Shown here: positions 46,983-52,516 of the stretch, one piece after another
How the letters are laid out: each line of letters opens with the position of its first letter
Numbering within the stretch: the stretch's first letter is position 1
Assembly (NCBI GenBank): GCA_020722085.1
Contig: DYLN01000008.1
Location: 1 to 52,516 of the forward strand
Reading direction: 5' to 3'
Source of the DNA: Melioribacter roseus
Lineage (GTDB): Bacteria; Bacteroidota; Ignavibacteria; Ignavibacteriales; Melioribacteraceae
Length of the DNA: 52,516 nucleotides
Notes under the pieces: generated by a model
The model's database searches: none
Told to the model about the DNA's origin: nothing
The model's input: only the letters and a program-made list of their open reading frames with translations
Translations under genes and position numbers: made by a program

Positions 46983-49190
46983 ATGGAATTATCAAGAAGA
47001 AGATTTTTAAAGTTGACCGGTTTTACAGTTGGTGCCGCTGCTGCTGCAGGAGCATTAAGTCCGCTTGTTAAAGGCGCAAAAAAAGTCAATGAGAAATCCG
47101 GTAAAGCAGAAAAAGGAATTAAAAAAATTCCGACATACTGCAGTATGTGTTTTTGGAAATGCAGCGCAATTGCTTATGTGAGAGACGGACAACTTTGGAA
47201 AATTGAAGGTAATCCCGAAGATCCTTTGAGTAACGGACGGCTTTGTCCGCGGGGAACTGGCGGTATCGGTGCGCATTACGATCCTGATAGACTAAGAGCG
47301 CCGCTTATACGCAAGAGCGAAAGAGGAAAAGAAAAATGGGTCGAAGTTACCTGGGATGAAGCACTTGAGTATGTGGCAAATAAGATGCGAAAAATTAAAG
47401 ACGAACACGGTCCGGAAGCAATTGGATTTTTCAGTCACGGAATCGGCGGAGGATTTTTTAAACATTTGCTGAAAGCTTACGGTACAAACAACATTGCAGC
47501 CCCTTCATTTGATCAATGTCTTGGTCCGAGGGATATTGGATTTGAATTAACATTTGGAGATGTAGTAGGCGGACCGGAACGAACTGATATTGAAAACTCA
47601 AGATGTCTGGTGTTAATTGGTACTCACCTCGGCGAAAATATGCATAACACCCAGGTCCAGGAATTTGCAAAAGCAATTGAGAAAGGTGCTACAATTATTG
47701 TTGTAGACCCGCGGTTATCTACCGCAGCTTCAAAAGCAAAATATTATTTACCGATTAAACCCGGTACCGATCTGGCACTTTTGCTTGCGTGGATAAATGT
47801 TTTGATTTCGGAAAATCTTTACGATAAGGAATACATAAATAAGTATGCATTCGGTTTCGAACAATTGAAGGCTGAAGTACAGCAATACACACCCGAATGG
47901 GCTTATCCGATAACCGGTATCGAACCCGAACTAATCAGAACAACTGCAATGGAAATGGCGGGGAACAGACCTAATACCTTAGTTCATCCCGGGAGGCATT
48001 CAACATGGTACGGCGATGATACCCAGCGCGCACGGGCGCTTGCAATTTTAAATGCGCTTTTAGGTTCCTGGGGAAGAAAAGGTGGATTGACAAATCAAGA
48101 TGTATTTGATATTCCTTCTTATCCTTATCCTCCTTACCCGAAACCGAAAAAGGAAAATGCAGATAATCCCGGCAGAAAATATCCGTTCGGCGGAGCGGAA
48201 GGCTATACAACGGGTTTAAGAGACGCCACAATTACTGGCAAACCTTATCCGATCAAAGGCTGGTTTGTTTATGGTACAAATTTAATTTATTCGCTGCCAA
48301 ATACTGAAGAGACAATTAAAGCAATCCAAAATTTGGATCTGCTTGTTGTGATTGACGTTATTCCAAGTGAGATTGCCGGCTGGGCTGATGTTGTTCTGCC
48401 GGAAGCAGTTTATCTTGAAAGATACGACGAATTGTTTGCTCCGTATTTCAAGCAGCCTTTTGTTTCTTTAAGACAGCCGGTTGTTGATCCGCCAAACGAC
48501 CAGAAACCGGGTTGGTGGATTGCGAAAAAACTGGGAGAAAAACTCGGCTTGCAAGATTACTTTAAATGGAAAGACGCTGAGGACTATCTCGATACAAGAT
48601 TACAAATGGCGGGATTAAGTTTAGCCGAATTGAAAAAGAAAGGTGTGGTAAAAGCGTCTAAAATTCCTTTATACATTGAAGAAGGCTATAAACCTGAATT
48701 CAATACGCCAACAGGCAAAATTGAGCTTTATTCTACCCATCTTGCCGAATTAGGCTACGATCCAATTCCTAAATTTACAAAGCATACTGAGCCGCCGGCA
48801 GGTTATTTTAGACTGCTCTTTGGACGTGCACCCATGCATTCTTTCAGCAGAACTCAAACTAATCCGATTCTTAATAACGTTATGGATACTAATGAAGTAT
48901 GGTTGAATGCCAACGAAGCAGAGAAGCTCGGATTAAAATCGGGCGATTTTATTAGACTAAAAAATACTGATGGCGTTTTGAGTAATAAAGTAAAGGTAAA
49001 AGTCACAGAAAGAATAAGACCCGACTGTGTTTATTTGGTCCACGGTTTCGGGCACGATTCAAAAATGTTGAGGCAGACGTACTTAAAGGGCGCAAGTGAT
49101 TCACAATTAATTACAAAGTATAACATCGATCCCTTGATGGGAGGTACCGGTATGAATGTGAATTTTGTTTCTGTTGTGACGGAGGTTTGA
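46983..49190 (+). CDS. Molybdopterin oxidoreductase, polysulfide/thiosulfate reductase catalytic subunit type
   Basis: A 735-residue periplasmic enzyme of the DMSO-reductase family. The Tat signal SRRRFLKLTGF is followed by a [4Fe-4S] site Cys53-x2-Cys56-x3-Cys60-x27-Cys88. Cys179 (in SFDQCLG) is at the molybdenum-ligand position, as in PsrA and PhsA, which separates it from Ser- or Asp-liganded relatives. Gene order (catalytic, PsrB-type, PsrC-type) is that of Psr/Phs complexes. Adjacent sulfur transport and rhodanese genes support a sulfur substrate. Arsenate, tetrathionate or selenium compounds cannot be excluded. Confidence 0.88.
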   Translation: MELSRRRFLKLTGFTVGAAAAAGALSPLVKGAKKVNEKSGKAEKGIKKIPTYCSMCFWKCSAIAYVRDGQLWKIEGNPEDPLSNGRLCPRGTGGIGAHYDPDRLRAPLIRKSERGKEKWVEVTWDEALEYVANKMRKIKDEHGPEAIGFFSHGIGGGFFKHLLKAYGTNNIAAPSFDQCLGPRDIGFELTFGDVVGGPERTDIENSRCLVLIGTHLGENMHNTQVQEFAKAIEKGATIIVVDPRLSTAASKAKYYLPIKPGTDLALLLAWINVLISENLYDKEYINKYAFGFEQLKAEVQQYTPEWAYPITGIEPELIRTTAMEMAGNRPNTLVHPGRHSTWYGDDTQRARALAILNALLGSWGRKGGLTNQDVFDIPSYPYPPYPKPKKENADNPGRKYPFGGAEGYTTGLRDATITGKPYPIKGWFVYGTNLIYSLPNTEETIKAIQNLDLLVVIDVIPSEIAGWADVVLPEAVYLERYDELFAPYFKQPFVSLRQPVVDPPNDQKPGWWIAKKLGEKLGLQDYFKWKDAEDYLDTRLQMAGLSLAELKKKGVVKASKIPLYIEEGYKPEFNTPTGKIELYSTHLAELGYDPIPKFTKHTEPPAGYFRLLFGRAPMHSFSRTQTNPILNNVMDTNEVWLNANEAEKLGLKSGDFIRLKNTDGVLSNKVKVKVTERIRPDCVYLVHGFGHDSKMLRQTYLKGASDSQLITKYNIDPLMGGTGMNVNFVSVVTEV

Positions 49191-49191
49191 T

Positions 49192-49728
49192 ATGGCTAGG
49201 TATGGAATGGTAATAGATACAAAAAAATGTGTGGGCTGTACTGATTGTGTAATTGCCTGTGAAACAGAGAATAATGTGCCTGTTGGTTTCTCGAGATCAT
49301 GGGTAAATCAAATTGCCGAAGGGAAATTTCCCGATACAAAAATTGAAATTCTTTCCGAACGGTGCAATCATTGCAGTAATGCGCCTTGTGTTCATGCATG
49401 TCCCACCGGTGCAAGCTACATTAACGAGCTCGGCATCGTTTTGGTTGACCACGATAAATGTATTGGATGCAAGGCTTGTGTTTCTGCGTGTCCCTACGGT
49501 GCAAGATATATTCATCCCGAAGGATATGCTGATAAATGCACTTTCTGTAATCATCGTGTAGAAAATGGTGAAGACCCGGCATGTGTTTCTGTCTGTCCGA
49601 CTCACAGTATCTACTTTGGCGATCTGGATGATCCCGGCAGCGAGGTCAATAAATTATTGAATTCCCGCGAACATCATTCGCTTTTGCCGGAAGCGGGTAC
49701 GGAACCGAAGATTTTTTATTTAAGGTGA
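49192..49728 (+). CDS. Four-cluster ferredoxin subunit, PsrB type
   Basis: A 178-residue electron-transfer subunit that would carry electrons between the membrane NrfD-type protein and the molybdoenzyme. Four [4Fe-4S] motifs are visible: CVGCTDCVIAC near residues 13-23, CNHCSNAPCVHAC near 58-70, CIGCKACVSAC near 90-100, and CTFCNHRVENGEDPACVSVC near 117-136. It starts 1 bp after the catalytic subunit gene stop and has no signal peptide, so it is probably co-exported with the Tat-bearing subunit. Confidence 0.92.
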   Translation: MARYGMVIDTKKCVGCTDCVIACETENNVPVGFSRSWVNQIAEGKFPDTKIEILSERCNHCSNAPCVHACPTGASYINELGIVLVDHDKCIGCKACVSACPYGARYIHPEGYADKCTFCNHRVENGEDPACVSVCPTHSIYFGDLDDPGSEVNKLLNSREHHSLLPEAGTEPKIFYLR

Positions 49729-49732
49729 AAAA

Positions 49733-50677
49733 ATGTTTGAATTAACAACAACAAGGCATAATCCTTTAGTTGATCCTTCACTTCACGCTTGGGGATGGGA
49801 AATACCTGTCTATCTTTTCCTTGGAGGATTGGTTGCTGGAATGATGATTATTTCTGGATACTTTATTTTTAGCGGAAGACTAAAAAATCCCGACTGTGCC
49901 TGCAACTTTCTGCCGTTTTACAGCATCGTGTTTTTGAGTGCAGGTATGTTTGCGTTGTTCCTCGACCTTGAAAATAAAATAAATGTCTGGAGACTTTACA
50001 CAACATTTGAAATTACCTCACCTATGTCTCTTGGTGCGTGGATATTAATTTTAGTTTACCCCGCGTTAATTGCGAACATTTTTGTTAGACCGCCGCAGCC
50101 TCTGCTTAACAAGCTGCCGAAAATAAAACTGGTTACAGAAAAGTTAAATCAAAGAAGTTTTCTGATTAAATGGATTGGTGTACTCAATATGCTTTGGGGA
50201 CTTTTGCTTGGTGTTTACACAGGTATTTTGTTGAGTACAATGAGTGCAAGACCATTATGGAATACATCTGTCTTATGGCTGCTTTTTATTGTTTCCGGTT
50301 TATCTTCAGCTGCAGCTTTTGTGCACTTAATTGCGCGTGATAAATATGAAAGAGAATTGCTTGCAAAAGCAGACAATGGATTTTTAACAGTAGAGATTTT
50401 TGTTATAGCTTTGATGTTCATTGGTTTGTTGACATCCTCCCAAACAAATATTGAAGCTGCAAAGCTCCTCTTGACCGGACCGTTTGCTGCTCCGTTTTGG
50501 GTTCTCGTTGTTGGAATCGGCATTCTGATTCCTCTGCCTCTGCAACTGCTTGCAGTAAATCATAAAGTAAAACATACACCGGTTCCACCGCTTATGGTTC
50601 TTTTAGGAGGTCTTATACTAAGATTTGTAATTGTCTATGCAGGGCAATTCAGTAACTGGATGAATGTTCATTTTTAA
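49733..50677 (+). CDS. NrfD/PsrC-type membrane subunit
   Basis: A 314-residue quinone-interacting membrane subunit with eight or nine helices. The first helix pair (GWEIPVYLFLGGLVAGMMIISG) and the SPMSLGAWILILVYP motif are typical of the PsrC/NrfD family. It contains no heme ligands, as usual for NrfD proteins. It starts 4 bp after the ferredoxin gene. It should anchor the complex and exchange electrons with menaquinone. Confidence 0.92.
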   Translation: MFELTTTRHNPLVDPSLHAWGWEIPVYLFLGGLVAGMMIISGYFIFSGRLKNPDCACNFLPFYSIVFLSAGMFALFLDLENKINVWRLYTTFEITSPMSLGAWILILVYPALIANIFVRPPQPLLNKLPKIKLVTEKLNQRSFLIKWIGVLNMLWGLLLGVYTGILLSTMSARPLWNTSVLWLLFIVSGLSSAAAFVHLIARDKYERELLAKADNGFLTVEIFVIALMFIGLLTSSQTNIEAAKLLLTGPFAAPFWVLVVGIGILIPLPLQLLAVNHKVKHTPVPPLMVLLGGLILRFVIVYAGQFSNWMNVHF

Positions 50678-50691
50678 TTTGGAGATAAATA

Positions 50692-51261
50692 ATGACAACT
50701 ATCTTGAGCTTATTTTCTAAAAAAATTAATCTGGAAATAACGGTAATAGAAGCTAAACCTTACTCAAATCCATATTTGGTTGGATTTGGACTGGGGCTGG
50801 TCCTTTTGGCAGCTTTCGTAATAATGGGAAGGGGATTGGGTGCATCTGGTGCAATGTCGAGTGTAGTTGCCGTTACAGTTGAAAAAGCTGCGCCGGATTA
50901 TGCTTCAGAAAATTCATTTTTTGAAACTTATTTAGGTGATGGTACTTCAAGTCCGTTAAAAGATTGGCTTGTGTTTGAAGTGCTTGGTGTTTTAGTCGGC
51001 GGATTTATTTCGGGTTTACTTGCCGGAAGAATTAAAAGAACTGTAGAAAAGGGACCGCGGATATCAACAGCACTTCGACTTGTTTTTGCTTTTGCGGGCG
51101 GGTCATTGATGGGTTTCGGTGCTATGCTTGCACGTGGTTGTACTAGTGGGCAAGCACTCACCGGAGGTGCTCTTCTTAATCTAGGAAGCTGGATATTTAT
51201 GCTGATGGTTTTCGCGGGCGCTTATGCAACGGCTTATTTTGTAAGGAGGCAATGGATATGA
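50692..51261 (+). CDS. YeeE/YedE half-transporter 1
   Basis: A 189-residue inner-membrane protein with about five helices and the family motif LARGCTSGQALTGGALL, whose cysteine lies in the thiosulfate path in full-length YeeE. It is about half the size of the fused YeeE/YedE proteins, and the complementary half is the next gene, which overlaps it by 10 bp. The pair should form a channel-like importer or exporter of thiosulfate or related sulfur. Confidence 0.88.
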   Translation: MTTILSLFSKKINLEITVIEAKPYSNPYLVGFGLGLVLLAAFVIMGRGLGASGAMSSVVAVTVEKAAPDYASENSFFETYLGDGTSSPLKDWLVFEVLGVLVGGFISGLLAGRIKRTVEKGPRISTALRLVFAFAGGSLMGFGAMLARGCTSGQALTGGALLNLGSWIFMLMVFAGAYATAYFVRRQWI

Positions 51262-51860
51262 ACGCACCGTTTTTCAAATTTGGTTTCTTTGGAACAGAAG
51301 TAAGTTTAATCTTTGCTTTTATTATCGGTATTGTTTTTGGCTTTGCTCTTGAAAGAGGCGGCTTTGGTAATGCTAGAATTTTAGCAGCACAATTTTATTT
51401 TACCGATATGCGTGTTCTTAAAGTAATGTTTACAGCAATTGTTACCGCAATGCTGGGTGTTTATTATTTAACATGGATCGGCTGGTTGGACTTATCTTTA
51501 GTTTACTTCAGTGATACTTATATTCTGCCTCAGGCTTTAGGCGGTTTTATTTTAGGTGTTGGTTTTGTAATTGGAGGCTACTGCCCTGGCACTTCGGTTG
51601 TGTCTTTTGCAACGGGAAGATACGATGGACTGATTTTTATACTTGGTGTGATGTTCGGTATTTTTGTTTTTGGTTTAATCTTTCCTTCTATAACAGAATT
51701 TTATTATTCGACTTACATGGGGAAAGTAACTTTGCCTGCCTGGTTGAATATGTCTTACGGCGCCGTAGTGTTTCTGGTTGTAGTTATGGCATTAGGTGCT
51801 TTTGCAGCAGCAGAATGGGGCGAGAAAAAAATGGCTGCTAAAAAAGGAGGCTCAAAATGA
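51252..51860 (+). CDS. YeeE/YedE half-transporter 2
   Basis: A 202-residue inner-membrane protein with five or six helices. The motif GGYCPGTSVVSFATGRYDG contains the conserved path cysteine. Near the N-terminus the usual RxxFC site reads ERGGFGNARI, so the first path cysteine is replaced by glycine. It overlaps the first half-transporter by 10 bp and the rhodanese-like gene by 4 bp, so the three are translationally coupled. Alternative start ATG 51258. Confidence 0.88.
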   Translation: MDMNAPFFKFGFFGTEVSLIFAFIIGIVFGFALERGGFGNARILAAQFYFTDMRVLKVMFTAIVTAMLGVYYLTWIGWLDLSLVYFSDTYILPQALGGFILGVGFVIGGYCPGTSVVSFATGRYDGLIFILGVMFGIFVFGLIFPSITEFYYSTYMGKVTLPAWLNMSYGAVVFLVVVMALGAFAAAEWGEKKMAAKKGGSK

Positions 51861-52504
51861 AGAAATTTTTTTCGCAGCTCAGCATTGCAAAAAAGCTTGG
51901 TATGTTTGCATTGGGTTTTGGTGTTGCAGCTCTTTTTATTGGTAATCCTCAAGACTCAACAAGCATAAAAGTAAATGTAAAGGAACTCGCTCTTTCGACA
52001 GTAAAAGATAAAGATTTGGTCTCTGTATATGATTTAGCTGATTGGATAATCAAAGGCAGTACGGATTTTACACTCGTAGATTTACGCGATAGAAAATCTT
52101 TCAGCGAATATAATATTCCTTCATCCATCAATATTCAAATGCAAGCTTTGCTTAACTCAAATCTTTTGCGTAATCAAAAAATTATTTTATATGGTGAGAA
52201 TGATCTTTCTGCAGCACAGGCTTGGTTCATTTTAAAGAGTAGTGGATATAAGGGAGTTTATATTTTAAGCGGTGGACTCAAAGCATGGAAAGATAAAATT
52301 CTTTTTCCAAAATTAGCAGTGAATACATCTTTGAAAGATTCAGCAAGATTTAATAAAATAAAAGAAGTAAGCAAATTTTTCGGCGGAACTCCTCAAACCA
52401 GTTCTACAGAAGGAAACAATTTGCCGGAAATTAAAATGCCGAAACCGGAAATACCTGCAATGACAAATATGCCGGCTAAGAAGAAAAAAAGAGAGGGCTG
52501 CTGA
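51857..52504 (+). CDS. Membrane-anchored rhodanese-fold protein lacking the active-site cysteine
   Basis: A 215-residue protein: an N-terminal helix (about residues 11-30, KLGMFALGFGVAALFIG) that should anchor it, then a rhodanese-fold domain (FTLVDLRDRKSFSEYNIPSSINI, then SSGYKGVYILSGGLKAWK). In active rhodaneses the loop after the ILYC strand supplies cysteine; here it reads ILYGENDLSAA, with Gly113. The tail is proline- and methionine-rich, then KKKKREGC, ending in cysteine. It may act as a sulfur carrier or an assembly partner rather than a sulfurtransferase. Likely the last gene of this operon within the window. Confidence 0.82.
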   Translation: MKKFFSQLSIAKKLGMFALGFGVAALFIGNPQDSTSIKVNVKELALSTVKDKDLVSVYDLADWIIKGSTDFTLVDLRDRKSFSEYNIPSSINIQMQALLNSNLLRNQKIILYGENDLSAAQAWFILKSSGYKGVYILSGGLKAWKDKILFPKLAVNTSLKDSARFNKIKEVSKFFGGTPQTSSTEGNNLPEIKMPKPEIPAMTNMPAKKKKREGC

Positions 52505-52516
52505 TTGACAATTGAA

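Overview
The window looks like a chromosomal segment of an anaerobic or facultatively anaerobic member of the Ignavibacteria/Chlorobi branch of Bacteroidota. This is inferred from the sequence alone: AT-rich coding, a long SecA of Bacteroidota/Chlorobi type, a secreted protein with a C-terminal type IX secretion sorting domain (YPNPFNPET-type motif), a candidate PorW/SprE-like lipoprotein, and several DUF families common in that group. No rRNA, tRNA, CRISPR array, phage or intact insertion sequence was seen.

Layout. 1-450: a cluster of GC-rich palindromic repeats at the window edge. 453-10088: nitrogen signalling and secretion (glnE, divergent from secA-P-II), a TPR lipoprotein and nagB. 10286-13883: small regulatory, RNA-modification and efflux genes (AlbA_2 regulator, TrmH-type methyltransferase, gdx/sugE-like, rlmN). 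14113-19383: acyl-CoA dehydrogenase, a secreted YidD-like protein with two paralogous TPR/membrane proteins, and an ACT-domain + UPF0210 pair. 19636-26236: a decayed nucleotidyltransferase-like gene, lemA, a TPM-domain protein, ferredoxin, a nuclease-fold lipoprotein, an MBL hydrolase, a Rieske ferredoxin, queG and trxB. 26237-27670: a repeat-filled gap, then an anti-sigma-like membrane protein preceded by only the last 49 codons of an ECF sigma factor. 27866-33826: a tight operon of era, EamA permease, acyP, ispF, dedA, lnt and ltaE. 34039-37846: a clan-AA protease, a DUF1624 acyltransferase-like protein, an exonuclease, a TonB-like protein and a small membrane protein.

37860-42179 is a 4.1-kb block flanked by two identical 94-bp MITE-like elements in opposite orientation. 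It holds a large DUF3160 protein with a type IX sorting domain and a frameshifted hemolysin/CorC-family pseudogene with integron-cassette-like ends.

The most striking part is 42475-52504, a respiratory sulfur island. It contains mobA (molybdenum cofactor), a Tat-type Rieske protein overlapping a cytochrome b6-like protein fused to a dodecaheme cytochrome c domain, and then a tightly packed operon. That operon has a MerR regulator with an eight-cysteine C-terminal module, a PsrA/PhsA-type molybdoenzyme, a PsrB-type four-cluster ferredoxin, a PsrC/NrfD membrane subunit, two half-size YeeE/YedE sulfur transporters and a rhodanese-fold membrane protein. The rhodanese lacks the active-site cysteine but ends in a cysteine. 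I infer a quinone-linked polysulfide or thiosulfate respiratory module with dedicated sulfur handling and redox-responsive control; the substrate cannot be read from sequence.
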